A program made the translations under genes and the position numbers. A DNA stretch of 64,000 nt from SHVO01 sp050250575 (GTDB lineage Bacteria > Pseudomonadota > Alphaproteobacteria > Rhodospirillales > Rhodospirillaceae), in the NCBI GenBank assembly GCA_050250575.1, contig JBFWOJ010000004.1, positions 1 to 64,000 on the forward strand. The letters run 5' to 3'. A model generated the notes under the pieces. That model did no database searches and was not told the DNA's origin. It saw only the letters and a program-made list of their open reading frames with translations. Every line of letters begins with the position of its first letter. Positions within the stretch are counted from its first letter, which is position 1. Below are positions 27,822 to 36,374 of the stretch, in pieces.

Positions 27822-27921
27822 CGCGAACGGAGTCTCAACTAGGGCGCAGACGGGCTGGCAGGGATAAGCAACCATTCCGCGAGAGAGCTACCCTATCATT
27901 CATCTCAGGAAGATAAAGCGA

Positions 27922-27957
27922 GAATTCGGCCCGAAACCAGGGTTCCGAGCCGAATTC
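27922..27957 (-). terminator. long stem-loop downstream of the psp operon
   Basis: GAATTCGGC (27922-27930) pairs with GCCGAATTC (27949-27957). Inside it CGAAACC pairs with GGTTCCG, giving a stem of about 16 pairs around a two-base loop. It lies 22 bases past the last psp gene, ahead of the next same-strand gene. On the minus strand CTTTAT follows, a weak U-tract, so termination is likely but the hairpin could also protect the 3' end. Confidence 0.6.
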
Positions 27958-27979
27958 CCGTTTAACGGTGTTCCGGAGC

Positions 27980-28219
27980 TTATAGGTGTTCCGTCGGCGG
28001 TACTTTTTCACGCCAGCGCGGATCTTCGGCGTCGAGGATCTTTTCGAGCGTGATGATCCGGCTTTCCATCTTCTCCAGCAGCGCGATCATCCGCTCCATG
28101 GTCTGCTGTTCTTCACTCGACGACATGGTTTGGACCTTGCGCTGATTCCGATAGTGGAAGACCAGCCATACGATGACGATCGCCGTTATGAACGGCATGA
28201 AAGCGATATAGTCCATCAT
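27980..28219 (-). CDS. pspB: PspB-like membrane protein
   Basis: 79 aa. One membrane helix (IAFMPFITAIVIVWLVFHY, about 5-23), then a charged helix with heptad-like spacing (ERMIALLEKMESRIITLEKIL) and a soluble tail. Size and layout match PspB, which works with PspC to relieve PspA inhibition of PspF under membrane stress. It is third in the operon after pspC, with 42 bases between, whereas the enterobacterial order is A-B-C. Confidence 0.8.
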   Translation of the reverse strand: MMDYIAFMPFITAIVIVWLVFHYRNQRKVQTMSSSEEQQTMERMIALLEKMESRIITLEKILDAEDPRWREKVPPTEHL

Positions 28220-28261
28220 GATCGCCTCGAATCCCTCGACCCACGTGTCCCACTTTGCGCG

Positions 28262-28684
28262 CTAAACGCGCCCCAATCCCCGAAGCTCGCGATCCATCTG
28301 GAACTCGCGTGACGTGACGCACTGCTCGAGCGTGCGCAACCGGTCTTCGACGCGATCGAAACGGTTCTTCACGTCCGAGAACTGCCACGTGCGCGCTTGG
28401 CGGTGATATGCCGCGCGCCGCGATTCATCGATTTCCGCGCGTGCATCGGCGTAGCCGCCGTCGTCGTGGTAGCCAAGGCCGCGCGGTTTCGCATCGACCA
28501 TCCACGCCGCGACGGCATAACCGACGATCAACGGCCAGAAGCCGGTGAGGATCGTCGCGGCCACCCAGATCACGCGGACGACCGTCACATCCCAATCGAA
28601 GTAGTCGGCGATCCCGGCGCAAACGCCCGAAATCTTCGCGTTCTCCTTGTCGAGATAGAGCTTTCTACGGCGGTGATGTCTCAT
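28262..28684 (-). CDS. pspC: PspC-domain membrane protein
   Basis: 140 aa. KLYLDKENAKISGVCAGIADYFDWD is the start of the PspC domain, followed by a membrane helix (VVRVIWVAATILTGFWPLIVGYAVAAW, shown as the hydrophobic core). The cytoplasmic tail is charged and coiled (DVKNRFDRVEDRLRTLEQC). It senses or transmits inner-membrane stress. Starts on the base following the pspA stop, so translation is coupled. Confidence 0.88.
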   Translation of the reverse strand: MRHHRRRKLYLDKENAKISGVCAGIADYFDWDVTVVRVIWVAATILTGFWPLIVGYAVAAWMVDAKPRGLGYHDDGGYADARAEIDESRRAAYHRQARTWQFSDVKNRFDRVEDRLRTLEQCVTSREFQMDRELRGLGRV

Positions 28685-29383
28685 TTACTTGTCCCCCGCG
28701 GCGGCCGGCTTTGGCGCCGTGCCCAGGCCCATGCTGGCCTTCAATTTGGCCAGATCGTCATCGATTTTACTGGACGCTTCAAGGGAAGCTATCTCGTTGG
28801 CCAGGGTCGCGCTGCCGCCGCCGAGGTCGAAGGCCTCCACGCGGCCTTCCAGCTCGTCCAGCTTCCGCTCCACCTGATCGAAACGCGCGACGGCGTTGTC
28901 GACGCGGCCGTCGTACAGATGTCCACGCACGGCGAAGCGCGCGTTGGCGGTCTGGGCTCGGGCAAGCAAGCTGGCCTGCTTGGCCTTGGCTTCCGCGAGC
29001 TTCGTCTGCAGCCGTGCAATGTCCGCGTCGAGTTCGCCCATCCGCTCTTTCAACGCTTCATCGTCGCGCTCGAGGATCGCGACCAAGTCGGCGATCTTCG
29101 CGCTCTCGACCAGCGCCGCACGCGCCAGGTCTTCACGGTCCTTTGTGACCGCGAGCTCGGCGCGCTTGCGCCATTCGTTCGATGCGTCGCCGAGGCGCCC
29201 GAGCCGGCGGCGGATTTCCTTGCGGTCGGCGATCAGCCGCGCCGCATCGGACCGCACATCCACCAGCGTGTCTTCCATCTCCTGGATGATCAGACGGATC
29301 ATCTTGGCCGGGTCCTCGGCCTTATCGAGCAGCGCGGTGATGTTGGCGTTCACGATATCCGTCAGCCGGGAAAAGATACCCAT
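28685..29383 (-). CDS. pspA: PspA, phage shock protein A
   Basis: 232 aa, ESCRT-III-like IM30 family. MGIFSRLTDIVNANITALLD is the amphipathic N-terminal helix that binds membranes. The rest is coiled coil (MIRLIIQEMEDTLVDVRSDA and similar), ending in an Ala-rich tail. PspA coats stressed inner membrane and, when free, binds PspF to silence the operon. Transcribed from the sigma-54 promoter at 29416-29432, 33-49 bases before its ATG. Confidence 0.95.
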   Translation of the reverse strand: MGIFSRLTDIVNANITALLDKAEDPAKMIRLIIQEMEDTLVDVRSDAARLIADRKEIRRRLGRLGDASNEWRKRAELAVTKDREDLARAALVESAKIADLVAILERDDEALKERMGELDADIARLQTKLAEAKAKQASLLARAQTANARFAVRGHLYDGRVDNAVARFDQVERKLDELEGRVEAFDLGGGSATLANEIASLEASSKIDDDLAKLKASMGLGTAPKPAAAGDK

Positions 29384-29415
29384 AGAGCCCTCCGAAGTGA
29401 GTATGGTCTAACTTT

Positions 29416-29432
29416 TGCAACTCCTGTGCCAA
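29416..29432 (-). promoter_or_regulatory. sigma-54 promoter of pspA
   Basis: On the minus strand the bases read TTGGCACAGGAGTTGCA: GG and GC are exactly ten bases apart, matching the -24/-12 consensus without mismatch. The expected start of transcription is near 29405, about 22 bases before the pspA ATG. A divergent bacterial enhancer-binding protein (pspF) confirms the logic. Confidence 0.92.
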
Positions 29433-29446
29433 GCGTTTGCGGAGCG

Positions 29447-29484
29447 ATAACTCCCTGATGCGAAACGATTATTTTCAGAGTTAT
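29447..29484. promoter_or_regulatory. inverted repeat, candidate PspF binding site
   Basis: ATAACTC at 29447-29453 and GAGTTAT at 29478-29484 are perfect complements 24 bases apart. They lie 40-80 bases upstream of the predicted pspA transcription start and in front of pspF. The location suits an enhancer site that would also let PspF limit its own expression. Confidence 0.5.
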
Positions 29485-29555
29485 GGCAATGACGGTTGCT
29501 AAAACCGCCAATAAATGAGAAAAATACCCAAACATATGTCGAAAAGCGCTAACTC

Positions 29556-30587
29556 GTGGCTCTCCCCGCTCCCCTCGGCGAATCATCGGTCTTCCTAAGT
29601 CATCTGGACCAGCTTTCGCGCGTTGCGCCGCTGGATCGGCCCATCCTCATTATTGGCGAGCGCGGGACCGGCAAGGAGCTGTCGGCGGCGCGCGTGCACT
29701 TCCTCTCGCGCCGCTGGTCCGGCCCCCTGGTGAAATTGAATTGCGCGGCCCTGCCTGAGACGCTGCTCGAGGCCGAGTTGTTCGGCGTGGAGCCGGGCGC
29801 CTTTACCGGCGCGGCCAAGCGGAGGCTGGGGCGTTTCGAGCTCGCGGACGGCGGCACGCTTTTTCTCGATGAAATCGGCAATGCGCCGTTGCCGGTGCAA
29901 GAGAAAGTCCTGCGCGTGATCGAATATGGTGAGTTCGAGCGTCTGGGCGGCAGCGAAACCATTTCGGTTTCCGTACGCGTGGTCGCGGCGACCAATCTTG
30001 ACCTGCCGGCGGAGGCCCGGGCAGGTCGCTTCCGTGAAGACTTGCTCGACCGCCTCGCGTTCGACGTCCTGACGCTGCCGCCGCTGCGCGCGCGGGCGGG
30101 CGATGTTGCGCTCCTCGCCGAGCATTTCGGCCGGGCCATGGCCGCCGATCTCGGCTGGGAAATGTTTCCCGGTTTCAGCGCCTCGGCCGTTGGATCGCTT
30201 GAAGGTTATGCCTGGCCCGGGAACGTGCGCGAGCTCAAGAACGTGGTGGAGCGCGCTGTCGCGGGTTGGCTCGACCGCGATAAGCCCATCGACCGCATCG
30301 TCTTCGATCCCTTCGCCTCGCCGTTCCGGCCGAGTTCGCGCGTGGCCTCGCCCCAGTCGTCTGCGCCGGCCTCCGGCCCGAACACATCATCGCTACCGGC
30401 CGCGTTGCCCGATGACTTCCGCGCGGCGGTCGCGGCGTATGAAGCCGATCTGCTCACGCGCGCGCTCAAAGACGCGCGTCACAATCAACGCGCCGCCGCG
30501 AAGCGGCTGGGGCTTGGCTATCACCAGCTCCGCAATCTCTTGCGCAAGCATGGGCTCATGCCGGCGCGCGACAGGGAAAGCGCCTAG
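29556..30587 (+). CDS. pspF: PspF, sigma-54 enhancer-binding activator of psp
   Basis: 343 aa, GTG start at 29556. AAA+ domain only, no N-terminal sensor: Walker A GERGTGKE (34-41), GAFTGA loop (81-86) that contacts sigma-54, Walker B TLFLDEIG (101-108). A Ser/Pro-rich linker leads to a Fis-type HTH at the C-terminus (NQRAAAKRLGLGYHQLRNLL). Absence of a receiver or GAF domain is typical of PspF, which is controlled by PspA. Divergent from pspA. Confidence 0.93.
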   Translation: MALPAPLGESSVFLSHLDQLSRVAPLDRPILIIGERGTGKELSAARVHFLSRRWSGPLVKLNCAALPETLLEAELFGVEPGAFTGAAKRRLGRFELADGGTLFLDEIGNAPLPVQEKVLRVIEYGEFERLGGSETISVSVRVVAATNLDLPAEARAGRFREDLLDRLAFDVLTLPPLRARAGDVALLAEHFGRAMAADLGWEMFPGFSASAVGSLEGYAWPGNVRELKNVVERAVAGWLDRDKPIDRIVFDPFASPFRPSSRVASPQSSAPASGPNTSSLPAALPDDFRAAVAAYEADLLTRALKDARHNQRAAAKRLGLGYHQLRNLLRKHGLMPARDRESA

Positions 30588-30591
30588 ACGA

Positions 30592-31842
30592 TCAGACGCC
30601 GGGGTCGACGAATTTGGTATTATGCGCGGGAAAGGCCTCGTGGCCCTTCAGCATGTAATCCCAATAGAGCCGCGGCAGTCCGTACTTCTTGATCAGCCAG
30701 TTGGGCGTGTTCTCGCGCGCCGGATTGAGGGGCAGCGTCGGCGTTGGCTTGCCGCCGTAGATGAATTCCGCCATCAGCACTTTGGTGTAGCTGGTTGTCA
30801 GGGGGCAGGCGGCATAGCCGTCGTAGCCCTCTTCGATCCCGCCCTTGCGGATCAGGTGGAACAGGTTGCGCACGACGACCGGCGCCTGCTTGCGGACGGC
30901 GGCAGCGGTTTTGGAATTCGCCGTCGAACACGCGTCGCCCAGCCCGAACACATTCTTGAATTTCGTGTGTTGCAGGGAATTGGCATGGACATCGACGAAG
31001 CCGGCGGCGTTGGCCAGCGGACTCGCCTTGACGAAATCGGGCGCGCTTTGCGGCGGCGTGACGTGGATCATGTCGTAAGGAAGTTCGAGACGTTGGCCCT
31101 GCTTGTCGCCGCCGACGATGTCGAACGACGCGATTTTCCGCGCGGCGTCGATCTCGACGAGATTATGCTGATAGTGGACGGTGATCCCGTGTGCGGCGGC
31201 GATCTTCACCAGCTCGCGCGCATAGAAGGGCACGCCGAAGATCGCCGGGGTCTGCGTGAGGAAACGAACGTCGACGGACTGCCGGATCCCTTTGCGCTTG
31301 AGGAAGTCGGAGGCGAGATAGGCAGCCTTCTGCGGGGCTCCCGGGCATTTGATCGGCATCGCCGGCTGCGTGAACAGCGCCTTCGACCCGGGCTTCAGCG
31401 CCTGCATGCAATCGAAGGTGTATTCGACGGTCTGCGGCGAATAGTTGCTGCAGACGCCGCCGCGATTGATCGCCTCTTTGAGGCCTTTGATCGCGCCCCA
31501 GTTCAGCTGCAGGCCCGGACAGACCACAAGATAGTCGTAAGTAACCGTTCGTCCTGACGCGAGGGTAAGGGTGTTGGCTTCCGGCGCAAAAGCGCTGACC
31601 GCGTCTTTGATCCACGAGACGTCTTCCGGGATCAGGTTTGCCTCGACCCGCCGCGTCGCCGCGAGGTCGTAGGTTCCGGCGCCCACGAGCGTGAACGCGG
31701 GCTGGTAATAGTGCTCGTGGGAAGGCTCGATGATGGCGATATCGAGCGCCAGCTCGTGCTTGTGCCGTTGCAGGCTCGCCGCCACGGTGATGCCTGCGGC
31801 CCCGCCGCCGACGATGACGATCTGGTGATGGATATTGGCCAT
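30592..31842 (-). CDS. sulfide:quinone oxidoreductase-like flavoprotein
   Basis: 416 aa from ATG 31842. HHQIVIVGGGAAGITVAASL is the FAD Rossmann motif. GGVCSNYSP and MPIKCPGAPQKAAYLA contain the cysteines expected to form the sulfur-carrying pair, and FGLGDACSTANSKTAAAVRKQ is the second FAD segment. Such enzymes oxidise sulfide at the inner membrane, passing electrons to quinone and releasing persulfide or polysulfide. Convergent with pspF, with only four bases between stops. Type I versus II SQR cannot be set by eye. Confidence 0.85.
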   Translation of the reverse strand: MANIHHQIVIVGGGAAGITVAASLQRHKHELALDIAIIEPSHEHYYQPAFTLVGAGTYDLAATRRVEANLIPEDVSWIKDAVSAFAPEANTLTLASGRTVTYDYLVVCPGLQLNWGAIKGLKEAINRGGVCSNYSPQTVEYTFDCMQALKPGSKALFTQPAMPIKCPGAPQKAAYLASDFLKRKGIRQSVDVRFLTQTPAIFGVPFYARELVKIAAAHGITVHYQHNLVEIDAARKIASFDIVGGDKQGQRLELPYDMIHVTPPQSAPDFVKASPLANAAGFVDVHANSLQHTKFKNVFGLGDACSTANSKTAAAVRKQAPVVVRNLFHLIRKGGIEEGYDGYAACPLTTSYTKVLMAEFIYGGKPTPTLPLNPARENTPNWLIKKYGLPRLYWDYMLKGHEAFPAHNTKFVDPGV

Positions 31843-31911
31843 GCGTGACCCCGATGAGGTGAGGTCCGATCTCATCACCCGCTTACCGGGCTTACAAGGG
31901 AAGAAACGGCC

Positions 31912-32967
31912 TTATTCAGCGCGCGGAGGATAGGCGTGAAAGGTTCCTTGCGGATCTTCGATCCCGTACGAACCTTTATTCTCTTCCGTCACATAGGCGC
32001 CGGTGATCGGGACCTTCCCGGCGCCCCCGGGGATATCAAGGATATATGTCGGCTGCGCCAGTCCCGAGAGGCGGCCCCGAAGCGCTTTGACGATCGCCCG
32101 GCCGCGCTCGAGGGGCACGCGGAAGTGTCCGGTGCCCGGCGCGTAATCCAACTGATGCAAATAGTACGGCCTGATCCGCGCCGCGACCAGCGCGCGCATC
32201 AGGGCCTCCAGCGCGTCGGCGGAATCGTTCACATCCTTAAGAAGCACGGTTTGGGACAGCAGGGGAATGCCGGCATCGCTCAAGCGCGCGCAGGCAGCCC
32301 GCATCGCCGGCGTGAGCTCCTCGGCGTGGTTGCAGTGGATCGCGACGTAGACGGCCTTGCCGGTCGCCTTCAGCGCCGCGATCAAGGCGCTTCCGACGCG
32401 CTCCGGCGCGGCCACCGGCACGCGCGTATGCACACGGATCACCTGCACCTGCGGTATGGCGTCCAGCGCGCGCACGATCTCGCCGAGACGCCGGGCCGAC
32501 AGGACGAGCGGATCGCCCCCGGTGAGGATCACCTCCCACACGCTGGGCGTGGCACGGATATAGGCGAGCGCCGCATCCATTTCAGCCGGCGTCAGGACGC
32601 CTTCCGTGCCCACGTCTTCGCGCCGGAAGCAAAACCGGCAGTAAACCGCGCAGGTCAGCGTCGGCAGGAGAAGCACGCGGTCGGGATAGCGGTGAACGAT
32701 CCCCTTCACCGGCGAGTGCGCATGATCGCCGATCGGGTCGGCGTTCTCGCCGGGGGAGAGTTCGAGTTCCTCGACCGACGGCACGAACTGCCGCGCAATC
32801 GCGGGCGCCTGCGCTGCGGATCTGATCAGGTGGTGCACCGCCGGCGGAATGGCAACTGCATAACGCGCGGTCACGCGGGCAACCTCCGCCGCCTCGTCCG
32901 CGGCGACGAGCCCGGCCGCGGCAAGGTCGGCGGCCGATGTGAGGGTGCGCGGTGAAAGGTCGTTCAT
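31912..32967 (-). CDS. lysine 2,3-aminomutase-like radical SAM enzyme
   Basis: 351 aa. CAVYCRFC (Cys106, Cys110, Cys113) binds the 4Fe-4S cluster. GGDPLVLSARRLGEIVRAL and VIRVHTRVPV are family segments, and DIPGGAGKVPI carries the PLP lysine. Both free lysine aminomutases (KamA) and the EF-P modifying enzyme EpmB have this layout; the short N-terminus favours the latter group, but no epmA or efp is present here. Its ATG overlaps the TAA of the kinase gene by one base. Confidence 0.85.
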   Translation of the reverse strand: MNDLSPRTLTSAADLAAAGLVAADEAAEVARVTARYAVAIPPAVHHLIRSAAQAPAIARQFVPSVEELELSPGENADPIGDHAHSPVKGIVHRYPDRVLLLPTLTCAVYCRFCFRREDVGTEGVLTPAEMDAALAYIRATPSVWEVILTGGDPLVLSARRLGEIVRALDAIPQVQVIRVHTRVPVAAPERVGSALIAALKATGKAVYVAIHCNHAEELTPAMRAACARLSDAGIPLLSQTVLLKDVNDSADALEALMRALVAARIRPYYLHQLDYAPGTGHFRVPLERGRAIVKALRGRLSGLAQPTYILDIPGGAGKVPITGAYVTEENKGSYGIEDPQGTFHAYPPRAE

Positions 32968-34802
32968 TACGCGTCTATAGCGCGGCGAACGGCGTTGGCC
33001 AATGCGTCCAGGGTGAACGGCTTGTGCAAAAGCTTCACACCGGGGTCGAGCACGCCGTTGTGCACCACGGCGTTGCGGGTATAGCCGGTTGTATAAAGCA
33101 CCTTCAGGCCCGGCCGGCGTTGTGTCGCTTCGTGCGCCAGCTGCCGGCCGTTCATCTGCGGCATCACCACGTCGGTGAACAGGAGCGCGAGATCTGGGTG
33201 TTTTTCCAGCAGGCCCAGCGCTTGTACGCCGCTTTCAGCCTCGACCACGGTGTAGCCGAGGTCCGCGAGGCTCTGAACCGTCAGCCTGCGGACCGCGGGT
33301 TCGTCTTCGACCACGAGAATGGTTTCCCCGGCCTTCGCCATGGGCGCCGCCGCCGGCTGGACGGCCGCGGTCTCTTCTTTCGGGCCGAAGTAGCGCGGCA
33401 GGTAGATCTTTACCGTCGTGCCGATGCCTTGCTCGGAGTAGATCTTCACGTGCCCGCCCGACTGTTTGACGAAACCGTAGACTTGGCTGAGACCCAGGCC
33501 GGTGCCCGTTGTCTTGGTGGTGAAGAACGGATCGAACGCCTTGTCGATGACGTGCTGCGGCATGCCGTTGCCGGTATCGGTCACGCAGATCGCCACGTAT
33601 TGCCCCGGCTCGATGCCGGCGGTCCGGGCGTAGCTTTCCGATATCGATGCATTGGCCGTTTCGACCGTCAGTTTGCCGCCGTCGGCCATGGCATCGCGGG
33701 CATTCACCACCAGGTTGATGATCGCGGTCTCGAGCTGATGGGCGTCGGCGTAGATGCGCCAGAGGCCGCCCTCGGTCACGATTTCGGTTTGGATGGTCTC
33801 GCCAAGGGAGCGGCGGACCAGATCCGACATCCCGCCAAGCAGTTTGTTTGCATCGATGGGCCGGGGCTCCAGCACCTGCTTGCGCGCAAAAGCCAGCAGG
33901 CGGTGCGTCAGCTGCGCGCCGCGCATCGCGCCTTCGACGGCCGCGTTCACCAGGGGCTCGACATTGTAATCGCCGCGGGCGATGCGCCGTTGCATCATGT
34001 TCAGCGCCCCGATGATCACCGCCAGCATATTGTTGAAGTCGTGGGCGATGCCTCCGGTCAGGTGGCCGATGGCCTCCATCTTTTGCGACTGCGCCAGCGC
34101 CGCCCGCGCTTCCTCCAGGGCCGCGTTCTGTTGCACGCGCTCGCTGATGTCGCGTGTGATCTTGGCATAGCCCATCAGCCGACCCGACGGATCGGTCAGG
34201 CGGTCCATCACGATGCTGGCGTGGAACTGGCTTCCGTCCTTGCGTACGCGAACGGTCTGCTCGGCCTCGTACCGGCCTTCGCGCTCCGCCGTCGCGAGCA
34301 CCTTTGCGGGTATGCCCGCGGCTTGATCCTCCGGCGTGTAGAAACAGGAGAAATGGCGCCCAAGGATTTCGCTGGCCGTATAGCCCTTGATGCGCTCCGC
34401 ACCGGCGTTCCACGTCGTCACGTAGCCCTTCGGATCGAGCATATAGATCGCGTAGTCGGTCACGCCTTCGACGAACCTCAGGAAATTTTCGTCGCTCTCG
34501 CGTTTCCCGACTTCCGCCGCGGCCCGCCCCTCGATCTCCGAAGATAATTTTTCATTCACCGAACTCAGGTCGCGGCCGCGGCGCAAGGCTCTCACGATTC
34601 CGAAAACAAGCGCGCCCGCAAGGACCGCGAGCAGGAGATACGGAACCAAGAGCGTGATGCTCTGGTTGCCCGCGCCGTCTTGGGCGAGGGCCGCGCCCGG
34701 CGCGGCGATCCAGCTCGCCATCAAAGCAGCAAGCGCAGGGCGGACAAGCAGGTCCCCTTGCTTGGTTCGCCTCGCGGGCGCCTGGCTGGCAACGAAGATC
34801 AT
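32967..34802 (-). CDS. hybrid sensor histidine kinase, PAS-HisKA-HATPase-REC
   Basis: 611 aa. A signal-like hydrophobic segment (21-40) and a membrane helix (49-70) precede a PAS domain (104-225, YAIYMLDPKGYVTTWNAGAE). HisKA has the phospho-His at 254 (LTGGIAHDFNNML). HATPase shows NLVVNARDAM and GTGLGLSQVYGF, and the C-terminal receiver has LLFTDVVMPQMNG and HKPF. Likely feeds an unlinked phosphotransferase or response regulator. Coupled by a one-base overlap to the aminomutase-like gene, an unusual partner. Confidence 0.9.
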   Translation of the reverse strand: MIFVASQAPARRTKQGDLLVRPALAALMASWIAAPGAALAQDGAGNQSITLLVPYLLLAVLAGALVFGIVRALRRGRDLSSVNEKLSSEIEGRAAAEVGKRESDENFLRFVEGVTDYAIYMLDPKGYVTTWNAGAERIKGYTASEILGRHFSCFYTPEDQAAGIPAKVLATAEREGRYEAEQTVRVRKDGSQFHASIVMDRLTDPSGRLMGYAKITRDISERVQQNAALEEARAALAQSQKMEAIGHLTGGIAHDFNNMLAVIIGALNMMQRRIARGDYNVEPLVNAAVEGAMRGAQLTHRLLAFARKQVLEPRPIDANKLLGGMSDLVRRSLGETIQTEIVTEGGLWRIYADAHQLETAIINLVVNARDAMADGGKLTVETANASISESYARTAGIEPGQYVAICVTDTGNGMPQHVIDKAFDPFFTTKTTGTGLGLSQVYGFVKQSGGHVKIYSEQGIGTTVKIYLPRYFGPKEETAAVQPAAAPMAKAGETILVVEDEPAVRRLTVQSLADLGYTVVEAESGVQALGLLEKHPDLALLFTDVVMPQMNGRQLAHEATQRRPGLKVLYTTGYTRNAVVHNGVLDPGVKLLHKPFTLDALANAVRRAIDA

Positions 34803-34938
34803 TGCGGGTGAAGCATCTCGGACAGCAGAGGTCGCATCATAACGCGCCGGTCAGAGGTCATATACCATCCCTTTAGGCTCATCGCGCAACGCGCGAAGAA
34901 TCACCCCTGGCTTGCGCGTCCGTCGCGGCAAAGCCTGC

Positions 34939-36090
34939 TTATTTGTAATACCGCGCCAGGCGCTCGACTGCGGCTTCGAGCAGCTTTTCATTCTTGCAGA
35001 AGGCAAAGCGGACGAAGTGATCCGGCCCCTTGCCCTCATAAAACGCGCTGACCGGGATCGCCGTGACGCCGGCTTTGGCCGTCATCTCGTGACAGAAGGC
35101 GACGTCGTCGCCCTTGAAGCCAAGCTCGGCGAAGTCCGCCGTCACGAAGATCGTGCCCTGGGAGGGCAGCACTTTGAAGCCGATCCCGGCCAGGCCGGCG
35201 GAAAGGAGGTCCCGTCGCCGCTGCAGGGAATCGCGGTAGCCGTGAAAATAGGAGTCGGGCTTCCCCAGGCCGTACGCCACCGCCCATTGCAGGTTCGGCG
35301 CGGTGGTGAAGGTGAGGAACTGGTGCGCTTTCGCGACGGGCGCGAGCAGCGCCGGCGCGGCGCTTACATATCCCACCTTCCAGCCGGTGAGGGAAAAGGT
35401 CTTTCCCGCCGACCCGAGCCGTAGGCAGCGCTCGCGCATGCCCGGCAGCGTGATCAGGGAGATATGCCTGCCTCCATCGTAGACCAGGTGGTCGTAGACC
35501 TCGTCGCAGATCACGTAGATGTCGTGCTGCTGCACAAGGCCGGCGATGAAGTCGAGCTCGTCGCGCCGGAACACCTTGCTGCACGGGTTCATCGGCGTGT
35601 TGAGGATCATGAGTTTGGTCTTGGCGCTGAAGGCGGCGGCCAGCTCGTCGCGCGGCAGGTCCCATGAAGGCGGCATCAGCCGCACGATCTTGGGGATTCC
35701 CCCGCCGCGGCGGATCATCGGCAGGTAAGAGTCATAGAACGGCTCGAACACGATGACTTCGTCGCCCGGTTCGATCAGACCAAGCAAACAGGCGGCGAGG
35801 GATTCGGTGCCGCCCGATGTGACCATGACTTCGGTCCAGTCCACCTCGACGCCGAAGAACCGCTTCCCATTGGCCGCCACCGCCTTGCGCAGCTCGGGAA
35901 TACCCATCATCGGCGGGTACTGGTTGGATTTCTCGAGCGCTTCGGCCGCTTTGGCGCGAACGTCGTCCGGGCCGTTGTCGTCGGAAAATCCCTGGCCGAG
36001 GTTGATGGCGTCATGCTCGGCGGCCAACGTCGACATCACTTGGAAGACGGTGGTGGGCAGACCGGAATAGACGCTGTTGGCGGGTTTCAT
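34939..36090 (-). CDS. class I/II aminotransferase
   Basis: 383 aa. INLGQGFSDDNGP, SNQYPPMMGIPELRKAVA and VTSGGTESLAACLLGL are fold-type I hallmarks. LNTPMNPCSKVF supplies the PLP Asn, ICDEVYDHLVYDG the Asp and Tyr, LGSAGKTFSLTGWKVGY the Schiff-base Lys, and a C-terminal VRFAF the carboxylate Arg. Resembles the kynurenine/methionine (YbdL-like) subgroup; the amino acid used is not certain. The 136 bases upstream to the kinase gene hold no further gene. Confidence 0.85.
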   Translation of the reverse strand: MKPANSVYSGLPTTVFQVMSTLAAEHDAINLGQGFSDDNGPDDVRAKAAEALEKSNQYPPMMGIPELRKAVAANGKRFFGVEVDWTEVMVTSGGTESLAACLLGLIEPGDEVIVFEPFYDSYLPMIRRGGGIPKIVRLMPPSWDLPRDELAAAFSAKTKLMILNTPMNPCSKVFRRDELDFIAGLVQQHDIYVICDEVYDHLVYDGGRHISLITLPGMRERCLRLGSAGKTFSLTGWKVGYVSAAPALLAPVAKAHQFLTFTTAPNLQWAVAYGLGKPDSYFHGYRDSLQRRRDLLSAGLAGIGFKVLPSQGTIFVTADFAELGFKGDDVAFCHEMTAKAGVTAIPVSAFYEGKGPDHFVRFAFCKNEKLLEAAVERLARYYK

Positions 36091-36207
36091 GGCCGCAGCT
36101 ATAGGGCATGTTCCCGCCTGCTGTGAAGTCGAAGAGAAAGGAATTTGGCGAATGCACCGGCTGCGCGAGCCGGCGGTTGCCTGGCAGGGCCCGGTTTTCC
36201 GCGCTGA

Positions 36208-36315
36208 CTATCGCGTCGCGTAGCCGCGGAGCGCGAGGTCGAGCAGCTTCGGGGTGAGGCGGCCCATCGGGAAATACGCGGCGATCCAGATCAGGCTGCG
36301 GCACATGAGTTTCAT
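36208..36315 (-). CDS. 35-residue ORF, possible gene remnant
   Basis: Reads MKLMCRSLIWIAAYFPMGRL and then TPKLLDLALRGYATR. It resembles the C-terminal tail of a longer enzyme rather than random sequence, because of its hydrophobic-helix and Leu-rich pattern, but no upstream coding frame is visible. It may be a small membrane peptide or a decayed gene. Support is composition only. Confidence 0.25.
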   Translation of the reverse strand: MKLMCRSLIWIAAYFPMGRLTPKLLDLALRGYATR

Positions 36316-36374
36316 GCCAGGGTAACGGCGTTCGCTAGAAAAAGTTCGCGCGCATCGCGCAATTCGAGATATGT

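Noticed and set aside
29481..29500. A second sigma-54-like site reading toward pspF (TGGCAATGACGGTTGC)
   Set aside because: GG and GC are eleven bases apart instead of ten, which normally abolishes sigma-54 promoter function.
32952..34547. 531-codon plus-strand reading frame opposite the hybrid kinase
   Set aside because: Shadow; the kinase has complete H, N, G and receiver motifs on the other strand.
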